Source: Nematostella vectensis
Taxonomy: Eukaryota; Cnidaria; Anthozoa; Actiniaria; Edwardsiidae
Length of the DNA stretch: 64,000 bases
Assembly (NCBI RefSeq): GCF_932526225.1
Contig: NC_064047.1
Coordinates: 310,001-374,000 of the forward strand
Direction: 5' to 3'
This document shows positions 15,001 to 29,856 of this stretch, one piece after another. The translations under genes were made by a program, and so were the position numbers. A model generated the notes under the pieces. The model had not been told where the DNA came from and did no database searches. It worked only from the letters and a program-made list of their open reading frames with translations. Position 1 is the stretch's first letter. Each line of letters starts with the position of its first letter.

Positions 15001-18000
15001 TTATACTGTTCTTGGTGTGTCATGACATAAAAAGAAGTTATAGGGACATTTTTATGTACTCTCAGCATCTTTGATGTGCTCATGCTTTGTTCAGGATCCT
15101 GTATATATTTTATGCACACAAGAACTAACTAGATTCCTTGGATAACTTGATTAAGTAGATTCTAACGCAGAGCATAGCGCGCGATAGATAGATATACCTT
15201 TTTTTCCGAGTATAATATTTTTTTCCCTAATGTTAGTTTTTAGAATTTACACTCGGAAAAAAATTATCGATTGTAACCTTTTGGAGGTAAAACTCGTAAA
15301 AAATTCCCGAATGTAACCCTGATGCTTTTCCCGAATGTAACCTCCAATCAGATGGTGACTTTGCTTGGGATAGTTTACGATACCAATAGAAAATTTATCG
15401 ATTGTAACATTTTATAGGATACACTTGTAAACAAATTCCCGAATTTAACCCTGAAGCTTTTCCCGAAGGTAACCTCCAGTCAGATGGTGACTTGGCTTGG
15501 AATAGTTTACGATACCAATAGTGTTAAAAGTAATTTTCATTACAATTCCCTTCAGCAATGCCACGTTAGTCTTTCTTTGCGGGCACTTGACTACTAACGC
15601 AGCTACCCGGGTTCGTTTCCCGCTGATAGGCTTTTTTTCCTATTTTTTTTTTTAAATATCGATACTTAATTATACTGTTCTTGGTGTGTCATGATATAAA
15701 AAGAAGGTATAGGGACATTTTTATGTACTCTCAGCATCTTTGATGTGCTCATGCTTTGTTCAGGATCCTGTATTTATTTTATGAACACAAGAATTAACTA
15801 AATACCTTAGATAACTTGATTTAGTAGATTCTAACGCAGAGCATAGCGCGCGATAGATTGATATATCTTTTTTTCCGAGTATAATTTTTTTATTTTTCAT
15901 AATGTTACTTTTTGGAATTTACACTCGGAAAAAATTCCCGAATGTAACCCTGATGCTTTTCCCGAATGTAACCTCCAGTCAGATGGTGACTTTGCTTGGG
16001 ATAGTTTACTATACCAATAGAAAATTTATCGATTGTAACATTTTATAGGATACACTTGTAAACAAATTCCCGAATTTAACCCTGAAGCTTTTCCCGAAGG
16101 TAACCTCCAGTCAGATGGTTACTTGGCTTGGAAAAGTTTACGATACCAATAGTATTAAAACTAATTTTCATTACAATTCCCTTCAGCAATGCCACGTTAG
16201 TCTTTCGTTGCAAGCACTTGACTACTAACGCAGCGACCCGTGTTCGGTTCCCGCTGAAAGCGTATTTTTTTTATTTTTTTTTTATTTTTAAATATCGATA
16301 CTTAATTATACTGTTCTTGGTGTGTCATGACATAAAAAGAAGTTATAGGGACATTTTTATGTACTCTCAGCATCTTTGATGTGCTCATGCTTTGTTCAGG
16401 ATCCTGTATTTATTTTATGAACACAAGAATTAACTAAATACCTTAGATAACTTGATTTAGTAGATTCTAACGCAGAGCATAGCGCGCGATAGATTGATAT
16501 ATCTTTTTTTCCGAGTATAATTTTTTTATTTTTCATAATGTTACTTTTTGGAATTTACACTCGGAAAAAATTCCCGAATGTAACCCTGATGCTTTTCCCG
16601 AATGTAACCTCCAGTCAGATGGTGACTTTGCTTGGGATAGTTTACTATACCAATAGAAAATTTATCGATTGTAACATTTTATAGGATACACTTGTAAACA
16701 AATTCCCGAATTTAACCCTGAAGCTTTTCCCGAAGGTAACCTCCAGTCAGATGGTTACTTGGCTTGGAAACGTTTACGATACCAATAGTATTAAAACTAA
16801 TTTTCATTACAATTCCCTTCAGCAATGCCACGTTAGTCTTTCGTTGCAAGCACTTGACTACTAACGCAGCGACCCGTGTTCGGTTCCCGCTGAAAGCGTA
16901 TTTTTTTTATTTTTTTTATTTTTAAATATCGATACTTAATTATACTGTTCTTGGTGTGTCATGACATAAAAAGAAGTTATAGGGACATTTTTATGTACTC
17001 TCAGCATCTTTGATGTGCTCATGCTTTGTTCAGGATCCTGTATATATTTTATGCACACAAGAACTAACTAGATTCCTTGGATAACTTGATTAAGTAGATT
17101 CTAACGCAGAGCATAGCGCGCGATAGATAGATATACCTTTTTTTCCGAGTATAATATTTTTTTCCCTAATGTTAGTTTTTAGAATTTACACTCGGAAAAA
17201 AATTATCGATTGTAACCTTTTGGAGGTAAAACTCGTAAAAAATTCCCGAATGTAACCCTGATGCTTTTCCCGAATGTAACCTCCAATCAGATGGTGACTT
17301 TGCTTGGGATAGTTTACGATACCAATAGAAAATTTATCGATTGTAACATTTTATAGGATACACTTGTAAACAAATTCCCGAATTTAACCCTGAAGCTTTT
17401 CCCGAAGGTAACCTCCAGTCAGATGGTGACTTGGCTTGGAATAGTTTACGATACCAATAGTGTTAAAAGTAATTTTCATTACAATTCCCTTCAGCAATGC
17501 CACGTTAGTCTTTCTTTGCGGGCACTTGACTACTAACGCAGCTACCCGGGTTCGATTCCCGCTGATAGGCTTTTTTTCTTAATTTTTTTTTTAAATATCG
17601 ATACTTAATTATACTGTTCTTGGTGTGTCATGATATAAAAAGAAAGTATAGGGACAATTTTATGTACTCTCAGCATCTTTGATGTGCTCATGCTTTGTTC
17701 AGGATCCTGTATTTATTTTATGAACACAAGAATTAACTAAATACATTAGATAACTTGATTTAGTAGATTCTAACGCAGAGCATAGCGCGCGATAGATTGA
17801 TATATCTTTTTTTCCGAGTATAATTTTTTTATTTTTCATAATGTTACTTTTTGGAATTTACACTCTGAAAAAAATTATCGATTGTAACCTTTTGGAGGTT
17901 ACACTCGTAAAAAAAAATTCCCGAATGTAACCCTGAAGCTTTTCCCGAATGTAACCTCCAGTCCGATGGTGACTTTGCTTGGGATAGTTTACGATACCAA

Positions 18001-21000
18001 TAGTATTAAAAGTAATTGTCATTACAATTCCCTTCAGCAATGCTACGTTAGTCTTTCGTTGCGGGCACTTGACTACTAACGCAGCGACCCTGGTTCGATT
18101 CCCGCTGATAGCGTATTTTTTTTTCTTTATTTTTTTTTTAAATATCGATACTTAATTATACTGTTCTTGGTGTGTCATGACATAAAAAGAAGGTATAGGG
18201 ACATATATAGGGTTCGATTCCCGCTGATAGCCTTTTTTTTCTTTATTTTTTTTTAAATATCGATACTTAATTATACTGTTCTTGGTATGTCATGACATAA
18301 AAAGAAGGTATAGGGACATTTTTATGTACTCTCAGCATCTTTGATGTGCTCATGCTTTGTTCAGGATCCTGTATATATTTTATGCACACAAGAACTAACT
18401 AGATTCCTTGGATAACTTGATTAAGTAGATTCTAACGCAGAGCATATCGCGCGATAGATAGATATACCTTTTTTTCCGAGTATAATATTTTTTCCCTAAT
18501 GTTAGTTTTTAGAATTTACAATCGGAAAAAAATTATCGATTGTAACCTTTTGGAGGTAAAACTCGTAAAAAATTCCCGAATGTAACCCTGATGCTTTTCC
18601 CGAATGTAACCTCCAATCAGATGGTGACTTTGTTTGGGATAGTTTACGATACCAATAGAAAATTTATCGATTGTAACATTTAATAGGATACACTGGTAAA
18701 AAATTCCCGAATTTAACCCTGAAGCTTTTCCCGAAGGTAACCTCCAGTCAGATGGTGACTTGGCTTGGAATAGTTTACGATACCAATAGTGTTAAAAGTA
18801 ATTTTCATTACAATTCCCTTCAGCAATGCCACGTTAGTCTTTCTTTGCGGGCACTTGACTACTAACGCAGCTACCCGGGTTCGTTTCCCGCTGATAGGCT
18901 TTTTTTCTTATTTTTTTTTTTAAATATCGATACTTAATTATACTGTTCTTGGTGTGTCATGATATAAAAAGAAGGTATAGGGACATTTTTATGTACTCTC
19001 AGCATCTTTGATGTGCTCATGCTTTGTTCAGGATCCTGTATTTATTTTATGAACACAAGAATTAACTAAATACCTTAGATAACTTGATTTAGTAGATTCT
19101 AACGCAGAGCATAGCGCGCGATAGATTGATATATCTTTTTTTCCGAGTATAATTTTTTTATTTTTCATAATGTTACTTTTTGGAATTTACACTCGGAAAA
19201 AATTCCCGAATGTAACCCTGATGCTTTTCCCGAATGTAACCTCCAGTCAGATGGTGACTTTGCCTGGGATAGTTTACTATACCAATAGAAAATTTATCGA
19301 TTGTAACATTTTATAGGATACACTTGTAAACAAATTCCCGAATTTAACCCTGAAGCTTTTCCCGAAGGTAACCTCCAGTCAGATGGTTACTTGGCTTGGA
19401 AAAGTTTACGATACCAATAGTATTAAAACTAATTTTCATTACAATTCCCTTCAGCAATGCCACGTTAGTCTTTCGTTGCAAGCACTTGACTACTAACGCA
19501 GCGACCCGTGTTCGGTTCCCGCTGAAAGCGTATTTTTTTTATTTTTTTTTTTTTTTTTAAATATCGATACTTAATTATACTGTTCTTGGTGTGTCATGAC
19601 ATAAAAAGAAGGTATAGGGACATATATAGGGTTCGATTCCCGCTGATAGCCTTTTTTTTCTTTATTTTTTTTTAAATATCGATACTTAATTATACTGTTC
19701 TTGGTATGTCATGACATAAAAAGAAGGTATAGGGACATTTTTATGTACTCTCAGCATCTTTGATGTGCTCATGCTTTGTTCAGGATCCTGTATATATTTT
19801 ATGCACACAAGAACTAACTAGATTCCTTGGATAACTTGATTAAGTAGATTCTAACGCAGAGCATATCGCGCGATAGATAGATATACCTTTTTTTCCGAGT
19901 ATAATATTTTTTCCCTAATGTTAGTTTTTAGAATTTACAATCGGAAAAAAATTATCGATTGTAACCTTTTGGAGGTAAAACTCGTAAAAAATTCCCGAAT
20001 GTAACCCTGATGCTTTTCCCGAATGTAACCTCCAATCAGATGGTGACTTTGTTTGGGATAGTTTACGATACCAATAGAAAATTTATCGATTGTAACATTT
20101 AATAGGATACACTGGTAAAAAATTCCCGAATTTAACCCTGAAGCTTTTTTCGAAGGTGACCTCCAGTCAGATGGTGACTTGGCTTGGAATAGTTTACGAT
20201 ACCAATAGTGTTAAAAGTAATTTTCATTACAATTCCCTTCAGCAATGCCACGTTAGTCTTTCTTTGCGGGCACTTGACTACTAACGCAGCTACCCGGGTT
20301 CGTTTCCCGCTGATAGGCTTTTTTTCCTATTTTTTTTTTTAAATATCGATACTTAATTATACTGTTCTTGGTGTGTCATGATATAAAAAGAAGGTATAGG
20401 GACATTTTTATGTACTCTCAGCATCTTTGATGTGCTCATGCTTTGTTCAGGATCCTGTATTTATTTTATGAACACAAGAATTAACTAAATACCTTAGATA
20501 ACTTGATTTAGTAGATTCTAACGCAGAGCATAGCGCGCGATAGATTGATATATCTTTTTTTCCGAGTATAATTTTTTTATTTTTCATAATGTTACTTTTT
20601 GGAATTTACACTCGGAAAAAATTCCCGAATGTAACCCTGATGCTTTTCCCGAATGTAACCTCCAGTCAGATGGTGACTTTGCTTGGGATAGTTTACTATA
20701 CCAATAGAAAATTTATCGATTGTAACATTTTATAGGATACACTTGTAAACAAATTCCCGAATTTAACCCTGAAGCTTTTCCCGAAGGTAACCTCCAGTCA
20801 GATGGTTACTTGGCTTGGAAAAGTTTACGATACCAATAGTATTAAAACTAATTTTCATTACAATTCACTTCAGCAATGCCACGTTAGTCTTTCGTTGCGG
20901 GCACTTGACTACTAACGCAGCTACCCGGGTTCGATTCCCGCTAATAGGCTTTTTTTTTTCTTTATTTTTTTTTAAATATCGATACTTAATTATACTGTTC

Positions 21001-24000
21001 TTGGTGTGTCATGAGATAAAAAGAAGGTATAGGGACATTTTTATGTACTCTAAGCCTTTTTGATGTGCTCATGATTTGTTCAGAATCCTGTATGTATTTT
21101 ATGCACACAAGAACTAACTAGATTCCTTGGATAACTTGATTAAGTAGATTCTAACGCAGAGCATAGCGCGCGATAGATAGATATACCTTTTTTTCCGAGT
21201 ATAATATTTTTTTCCCTAATGTTAGTTTTTAGAATTTACACTCGGAAAAAAATTATCGATTGTAACCTTTTGGAGGTAAAACTCGTAAAAAATTCCCGAA
21301 TGTAACCCTGAAGCTTTTCCCGAAGGTAACCTCCAGTCAGATGGTGACTTGGCTTGGAATAGTTTACGATACCAATAGTGTTAAAAGTAATTTCATTACA
21401 ATTCCCTTCAGCAATGCCACGTTAGTCTTTCTTTGCGGGCACTTGACTACTAACGCAGCTACCCGGGTTCGATTCCCGCTGATAGGCTTTTTTTCTTAAT
21501 TTTTTTTTTTAAATATCGATACTTAATTATACTGTTCTTGGTGTGTCATGATATAAAAAGAAGGTATAGGGACATTTTTATGTACTCTCAACATCTTTGA
21601 TGTGCTCATGCTTTGTTCAGGATCCTGTATTTATTTTATGAACACAAGAATTAACTAAATACCTTAGATAACTTGATTTAGTAGATTCTAACGCAGAGCA
21701 TAGCGCGCGATAGATTGATATATCTTTTTTTCCGAGTATAATTTTTTTATTTTTCATAATGTTACTTTTTGGAATTTACACTCGGAAAAAAATTATCGAT
21801 TGTAACCTTTTGGAGGTTACACTCGTAAAAAAAAATTCCCGAATGTAACCCTGAAGCTTTTCCCGAATGTAACCTCCAGTCCGATGGTGACTTTGCTTGG
21901 GATAGTTTACGATACCAATAGTATTAAAAGTAATTGTCATTACAATTCCCTTCAGCAATGCCACGTTAGTCTTTCGTTGCGGGCACTTGACTACTAACGC
22001 AGCGACCCTGGTTCGATTCCCGCTGATAGCGTATTTTTTTTTCTTTATTTTTTTTTTTAAATATCGATACTTAATTATACTGTTCTTGGTGTGTCATGAC
22101 ATAAAAAGAAGGTATTGGGACATATATAGGGTTCGATTCCCGCTGATAGCCTTTTTTTTCTTTATTTTTTTTTTAAATATCGATACTTAATTATACTGTT
22201 CTTGGTATGTCATGACATAAAAAGAAGGTATAGGGACATTTTTATGTACTCTCAGCATCTTTGATGTGCTCATGCTTTGTTCCTGATCCTGTATATATTT
22301 TATGCACACAAGAATTATCTAGATTCCTTGGATAACTTGATTAAGTAGATTCTAACGCAGAGCATAGCGCGCGATAGATTGATATACCTTTTTTTCCGAG
22401 TATAATATTTATTTCCTAATGTTAATTTTTGGAATTTACATTCGGAAAAAAATATCGATTGTAACCGTTTGGAGGTTACACTCGTAAAAAAAATCCAGAA
22501 TTTAACCCTGAAGCCTTTCCCGAATGTAACCTCCAGTCCGATGGTGACTTTGCTTGGGATAGTTTACGATACCAATAGTATTAAAACTAATTTTCATTAC
22601 AATTCCCTTCAGCAATGCCACGTTAGTCTTTCGTTGCAAGCACTTGACTACTAACGCAGCCACCCGTGTTCGGTTCCCGCTGAAAGCGTATTTTTTTTTT
22701 ATTTTTTTTATTTTTAAATATCGATACTTAATTATACTGTTCTTGGTGTGTCATGATATAAAAAGAAGGTATAGGGACATTTTTATGTACTCTCAGCATC
22801 TTTGATGTGCTCATGCTTTGTTCAGGATCCTGTATTTATTTTATGAACACAAGAATTAACTAAATACCTTAGATAACTTGATTTAGTAGATTCTAACGCA
22901 GAGCATAGCGCGCGATAGATTGATATATCTTTTTTTCCGAGTATAATTTTTTTATTTTTCATAATGTTACTTTTTGGAATTTACACTCGGAAAAAATTAT
23001 CGATTGTAACCTTTTGGAGGTTACACTCGTAAAAAAAAATTCCCGAATGTAACCCTGATGCTTTTCCCGAATGTAACCTCCAGTCAGATGGTGACTTTGC
23101 TTGGGATAGTTTACGATACCAATAGAAAATTTATCGATTGTAACATTTTATAGGATACACTTGTAAACAAATTCCCGAATTTAACCCTGAAGCTTTTCCC
23201 GAAGGTAACCTCCAGTCAGATGGTTACTTGGCTTGGAAAAGTTTACGATACCAATAGTATTAAAACTAATTTTCATTACAATTCCCTTCAGCAATGCCAC
23301 GTTAGTCTTTCGTTGCAAGCACTTGACTACTAACGCAGCGACCCGTGTTCGGTTCCCGCTGAAAGCGTATTTTTTTTTATTATTTTTATTTTTAAATATC
23401 GATACTTAATTATACTGTTCTTGGTGTGTCATGACATAAAAAGAAGTTATAGGGACATTTTTATGTACTCTCAGCATCTTTGATGTGCTCATGCTTTGTT
23501 CAGGATCCTGTATATATTTTATGCACACAAGAACTAACTAGATTCCTTGGATAACTTGATTAAGTAGATTCTAACACAGAGCATAGCGCGCGATAGATAG
23601 ATATACCTTTTTTTCCGAGTATAATATTTTTTTCCCTAATGTTAGTTTTTAGAATTTACACTCGGAAAAAAATTATCGATTGTAACCTTTTGGAGGTAAA
23701 ACTCGTAAAAAATTCCCGAATGTAACCCTGAAGCTTTTCCCGAAGGTAACCTCCAGTCAGATGGTGACTTGGCTTGGAATAGTTTACGATACCAATAGTG
23801 TTAAAAGTAATTTTTATTACAATTCCCTTCAGCAATGCCACGTTAGTCTTTCTTTGCGGACACTTGACTACTAACGCAGCTACCCGGGTTCGATTCCCGC
23901 TGATAGGCTTTTTTTCTTAATTTTTTTTTTTAATATCGATACTTAATTATACTGTTCTTGGTGTGTCATGATATAAAAAGAAGGTATAGGGACATTTTTA

Positions 24001-27000
24001 TGTACTCTCAACATCTTTGATGTGCTCATGCTTTGTTCAGGATCCTGTATTTATTTTATGAACACAAGAATTAACTAAATACCTTAGATAACTTGATTTA
24101 GTAGATTCTAACGCAGAGCATAGCGCGCGATAGATTGATATATCTTTTTTTCCGAGTATAATTTTTTTATTTTTCATAATGTTACTTTTTGGAATTTACA
24201 CTCGGAAAAAAATTATCGATTGTAACCTTTTGGAGGTTACACTCGTAAAAAAAAATTCCCGAATGTAACCCTGAAGCTTTTCCCGAATGTAACCTCCAGT
24301 CCGATGGTGACTTTGCTTGGGATAGTTTACGATACCAATAGTATTAAAAGTAATTGTCATTACAATTCCCTTCAGCAATGCCACGTTAGTCTTTCGTTGC
24401 GGGCACTTGACTACTAACGCAGCGACCCTGGTTCGATTCCCGCTGATAGCGTATTTTTTTTTCTTTATTTTTTTTTTTAAATATCGATACTTAATTATAC
24501 TGTTCTTGGTGTGTCATGACATAAAAAGAAGGTATAGGGACATATATAGGGTTCGATTCCCGCTGATAGCCTTTTTTTTTTCTTTATTTTTTTTTTAAAT
24601 ATCGATACTTAATTATACTGTTCTTGGTATGTCATGACATAAAAAGAAGGTATAGGGACATTTTTATGTACTCTCAGCATCTTTGATGTGCTCATGCTTT
24701 GTTCAGGATCCTGTATATATTTTATGCACACAAGAATTATCTAGATTCCTTGGATAACTTGATTAAGTAGATTCTAACGCAGAGCATAGCGCGCGATAGA
24801 TTGATATACCTTTTTTTCCGAGTATAATATTTATTTCCTAATGTTAATTTTTGGAATTTACATTCGGAAAAAAATATCGATTGTAACCTTTTGGAGGTTA
24901 CACTCGTAAAAAAAAATCCAGAATTTAACCCTGAAGCCTTTCCCGAATGTAACCTCCAGTCCGATGGTGACTTTGCTTGGGATAGTTTACGATACCAATA
25001 GTATTAAAAGTAATTTTCATTACAATTCCCTTCAGCAATGCCACGTTAGTCTTTCGTTGAGGGCACTTGACTACTAACGCAGCGACCCGGGTTCGATTCC
25101 CGCTGATAGCCTTTTTTTTTTCTTTATTTTTTTTTTTTTTTAATATCGATACTTAATTATACTGTTCTTGGTGTGTCATGACATGAAAAGAAGGTATATG
25201 GACATTTTTATGTACTCTCAGCATCTTTGATGTGCTCATGCTTTGTTCCTGATCCTGTATATATTTTATGCACACAAGAATTATCTAGATTCCTTAGATA
25301 ACTTGATTAAGTAGATTCTAACGCAGAGCATAGCGCGCGATAGATTGATATACCTTTTTTTCCGAGTATAATATTTTATTTTTCCTAATGTTAATTTTTG
25401 GAATTTACATTCGGAAAAAAATATCGATTGTAACCTTTTGGAGGTTACACTCGTAAAAAAAAATCCAGAATGTAACCCTGAAGCCTTTCCCGAATGTAAC
25501 CTCCAGTCCGATAGCGACTTTGCTTGGGATAGTTTACGATACCAATAGTATTAAAAGTAATTTTCATTACAATTCCCTTCAGCAATGCCACGTTAGTCTT
25601 TCGTTGCGGGCACTTGACTACTAACGCAGCTACCCGGGTTCGATTCCCGCTGATAGCGTATATTTTTTTTTTGCTTTATTTTTGTTTTAAATATCGATAC
25701 TTAATTATACTGTTCTTGGTGTGTCATGACATGAAAAGAAGTTATAGGGACATTTTTATGTACTCTCAGCATCTTTGATGTGCTCATGCTTTGTTCAGAA
25801 TCCTGTATATATTTTATGCACACAAGAACTAACTAGATTCCTTGGATAACTTGATTAAGTAGATTCTAACGCAGAGCATATCGCGCGATAGATAGATATA
25901 CCTTTTTTTCCGCGTATAATATTTTTTTCCCTCATGTTAGTTTTTAGAATTTACAATCGGAAAAAAATTATCGATTGTAACCTTTTGGAGGTAAAACTCG
26001 TAAAAAATTCCCGAATGTAACCCTGATGCTTTTCCCGAATGTAACCTCCAGTCCGATGGTGACTTTGCTTGGGATAGTTTACGATACCAATAGAAAATTT
26101 ATCGATTGTAACATTTAATAGGATACACTGGTAAAAAATTCCCGAATTTAACCCTGAAGCTTTTCCCGAAGGTAACCTCCAGTCAGATGGTGACTTGGCT
26201 TGGAATAGTTTACGATACCAATAGTGTTAAAAGTAATTTTCATTACAATTCCCTTCAGCAATGCCACGTTAGTCTTTCTTTGCGGGCACTTGACTACTAA
26301 CGCAGCTACCCGGGTTCGATTCCCGCTGATAGGCTTTTTTTCTTAATTTTTTTTTTTTTAAATATCGATACTTAATTATACTGTTCTTGGTTTGTCATGA
26401 TATAAAAAGAAGGTATAGGGACATTTTTATGTACTCTCAGCATCTTTGATGTGCTCATGCTTTGTTCAGGATCCTGTATTTATTTTATGAACACAAGAAT
26501 TAACTAAATACCTTAGATAACTTGATTTAGTAGATTCTAACGCAGAGCATAGCGCGCGATAGATTGATATATCTTTTTTTCCGAGTATAATTTTTTTATT
26601 TTTCATAATGTTACTTTTTGGAATTTACACTCGGAAAAAATTATCGATTGTAACCTTTTGGAGGTTACACTCGTAAAAAAAAATTCCCGAATGTAACCCT
26701 GATGCTTTTCCCGAATGTAACCTCCAGTCAGATGGTGACTTTGCTTGGGATAGTTTACGATACCAATAGAAAATTTATCGATTGTAACATTTTATAGGAT
26801 ACACTTGTAAACAAATTCCCGAATTTAACCCTGAAGCTTTTCCCGAAGGTAACCTCCAGTCAGATGGTTACTTGGCTTGGAAAAGTTTACGATACCAATA
26901 GTATTAAAACTAATTTTCATTACAATTCCCTTCAGCAATGCCACGTTAGTCTTTCGTTGCAAGCACTTGACTACTAACGCAGCGACCCGTGTTCGGTTCC

Positions 27001-29680
27001 CGCTGAAAGCGTATTTTTTTTTATTTTTTTTATTTTTAAATATCGATACTTAATTATACTGTTCTTGGTGTGTCATGACATAAAAAGAAGTTATAGGGAC
27101 ATTTTTATGTACTCTCAGCATCTTTGATGTGCTCATGCTTTGTTCAGGATCCTGTATATATTTTATGCACACAAGAACTAACTAGATTCCTTGGATAACT
27201 TGATTAAGTAGATTCTAACACAGAGCATAGCGCGCGATAGATAGATATACCTTTTTTTCCGAGTATAATATTTTTTTCCCTAATGTTAGTTTTTAGAATT
27301 TACACTCGGAAAAAATTATCGATTGTAACCTTTTGGAGGTAAAACTCGTAAAAAATTCCCGAATGTAACCCTGATGCTTTTCCCGAATGTAACCTCCAGT
27401 CCGATGGTGACTTTGCTTGGGATAGTTTACGATACCAATAGAAAATTTATCGATTGTAACATTTAATAGGATACACTGGTAAAAAATTCCCGAATTTAAC
27501 CCTGAAGCTTTTCCCGAAGGTAACCTCCAGTCAGATGGTGACTTGGCTTGGAATAGTTTACGATACCAATAGTGTTAAAAGTAATTTTCATTACAATTCC
27601 CTTCAGCAAAGCCACGTTAGTCTTTCTTCGCGGGCACTTGACTACTAACGCAGCTACCCGGGTTCGATTCCCGCTGATAGGCTTTTTTTCTTAATTTTTT
27701 TTTTAAATATCGATACTTAATTATACTGTTCTTGGTGTGTCATGATATAAAAAGAAGGTATAGGGACATTTTTATGTACTCTCAGCATCTTTGATGTGCT
27801 CATGCTTTGTTCAGGATCCTGTATTTATTTTATGAACACAAGAATTAACTAAATACCTTAGATAACTTGATTTAGTAGATTCTAACGCAGAGCATAGCGC
27901 GCGATAGATTGATATATCTTTTTTTTCGAGTATAATTTTTTTATTTTTCATAATGTTACTTTTTGGAATTTACACTCGGAAAAAAATATCGATTGTAACC
28001 TTTTGGAGGTTACACTCGTAAAAAAAAATTCCCGAATGTAACCCTGAAGCTTTTCCCGAATGTAACCTCCAGTCCGATGGTGACTTTGCTTGGGATAGTT
28101 TACGATACCAATAGTATTAAAAGTAATTTCCATTACACTTTCCTTTAGCAATACCGCGTTAGTCTTTCGTTGCGGGCACTTGACTACTAACGCCGCGACC
28201 CGGGTTCGATTCCCGCTGATACCGTATATTTTATTTTTGCTTTATTTTTGTTTTAAATATCGATACTTAATTATACTGTTCTTGGTGTGTCATGAAATAA
28301 AAAGAAGGTATAGGGACATTTTTATGTACTCTAAGCCTTTTTGATGTGCTCATGATTTGTTCAGAATCCTGTATGTATTTTATGCACACAAGAACTAACT
28401 AGATTCCTTGGATAACTTGATTTAGTAGATTCTAACGCAGAGCATAGCGCGCGATAGATTGATATACCTTTTTTCCGAGTATAATATTTTTTTCCTTATG
28501 TTACTTTTTGGGGTTTACATTCGGAAAAAAAAATATCGGTTGTAACCTTTTGGAGGTAACACTCGTAAAAAAATTCCCGAATGTAACCTCCAGTCCGATG
28601 GCGACTTTGCTTGGGATAGTTTACGATACCAATAGTATTAAAAGTAATTTTCATTACAATTCCCTTCAGCAATGCCACGTTAGTCTTTCGTTTCGGGCAC
28701 TTGTCTACTAACGCAGCGACCCGGGTTCGATTCCCTCTGATAGCGTATTTTTTTTTCTTTATTTTTTTTTTAAATATCGATACTTAATTATACTGTTCTT
28801 GGTGTGTCATGACATAAAAAGAAGGTATAGGGACATATATAGGGTTCGATTCCCGCTGATAGCCTTTTTTTTCTTTATTTTTTTTTAAATATCGATACTT
28901 AATTATACTGTTCTTGGTATGTCATGACATAAAAAGAAGGTATAGGGACATTTTTATGTACTCTCAGCATCTTTGATGTGCTCATGCTTTGTTCAGGATC
29001 CTGTATATATTTTATGCACACAAGAATTATCTAGATTCCTTGGATAACTTGATTAAGTAGATTCTAACGCAGAGCATAGCGCGCGATAGATTGATATACC
29101 TTTTTTTCCGAGTATAATATTTTATTTTTCCTAATGTTACTTTTTGGAATTTACATTCGGAAAAAAATTATCGATTGTAACCTTTTGGAGGTTACACTTG
29201 TAAAAAAAATCCCGAATGTAACCCTGAAGCCTTTCCCGAATGTAACCTCCAGTCCGATGGTGACTTTTCTTGGGATAGTTTACGATACCAATAGTATTAA
29301 AAGTAATTTCCATTACACTTTCCTTCAGCAATACCGCGTTAGTCTTTCGTTGCGGGCACTTGACTACTAACGCAGCGACCCGGGATCGATTCCCGCTGAT
29401 AGCGTATATTTTTTTTTTGCTTTATTTTTGTTTTAAATATCGATACTTAATTATACTTTTCTTGGTGTGTCATGAAATAAAAAGAAGGTATAGGGACATT
29501 TTTATGTACTCTAAGCCTTTTTGATGTGCTCATGATTTGTTCAGGATCCTTTATATATTTTATGCACACAAGAACTAACTAGATTCCTTGGATAACTTGA
29601 TTTAGTAGATTCTAACGCAGAGCATAGCGCGCGATAGATAGATATACCTTTTTTTCCCAGTAGAATATTTTATTTTACTT
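1..29680. repeat. Satellite array S1, about 48 tandem units of ~545 or ~670 bp
   Basis: The whole stretch is one tandem family, counted by the recurring landmark gcgcgcgat (about 48 hits, first near 300, last near 29627). Units come in two lengths; the ~670-bp form has an extra ~125-bp internal duplication starting with gaaaatttatcgattgtaac. Nested block duplications are visible: about 4.6-8.4 kb recurs at 8.9-12.7 kb (offset ~4313), 13.5-15.6 at 15.5-17.5 (offset ~1940), 12.3-14.3 at 17.5-19.5 (offset ~5206), 21-22.4 at 23.4-24.9 (offset ~2418). Each unit holds a tRNA-like module and a poly-T tract. Short open frames on both strands recur unit by unit with the same peptide and are repeat shadows, not genes. 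I see no host gene inside the array. Confidence 0.97.
555..640 (+). promoter_or_regulatory. tRNA-related Pol III-type module of an S1 unit (representative)
   Basis: A perfect B box GGTTCGATTCC lies at 605-615. An A-box-like tagtctttcg lies about 33 bases upstream at 562-571, and a long T-run that could end Pol III transcription begins near 631. The same order recurs in nearly every S1 unit, sometimes with B-box variants such as GTTCGGTTCC. It does not fold into a convincing cloverleaf (the T stem has four pairs and no acceptor stem is seen), so it is best read as a tRNA-derived SINE-like promoter, not a functional tRNA gene. Confidence 0.5.
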
Positions 29681-29837
29681 TAATTTTGGTCTCCGAATAG
29701 TCAATACCCGCGACGGTGTGCACCTCGAGAAAAAACGCACGGCAGGCGGCTCGGGTAGCGTAAACTGTCACGTGTTTGTGGTGGCCGACGCCCAAATGAA
29801 CCTTATGAACGGACAGCTAGAGTCCATACAATACTGA
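29664..29837 (+). pseudogene. C-terminal fragment of an element gene upstream of the ATPase (possibly structural)
   Basis: An open frame runs into this point from the S1 junction and ends at TGA 29835-29837, 19 bases before the ATPase start. The element-like, GC-rich coding part begins near 29691 and gives about 48 residues, ending in the stretch VFVVADAQMN and then LESIQY. There is no start codon; the 5' part was replaced by satellite sequence, so this is a truncated gene. In virus-like elements a structural (capsid) gene often precedes the packaging ATPase, which is the only reason to suspect a virion role. Identity is unproven. Confidence 0.55.
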
Positions 29838-29856
29838 GCACATACGCCGGAGCGGT

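Noticed and set aside
917-29370. Many short open frames in S1 sharing words such as ISGNRTRVAAL and FNTIGIVNYPK
   Set aside because: They recur with the satellite period on both strands, and the SGNRTR word is just the translated B box. They have no domain and differ in length with repeat indels.
1-29680. Arrays of true tRNA genes
   Set aside because: B box and T-run are good, but no full cloverleaf or acceptor stem forms and the A box is degenerate, so these are tRNA-related repeats only.
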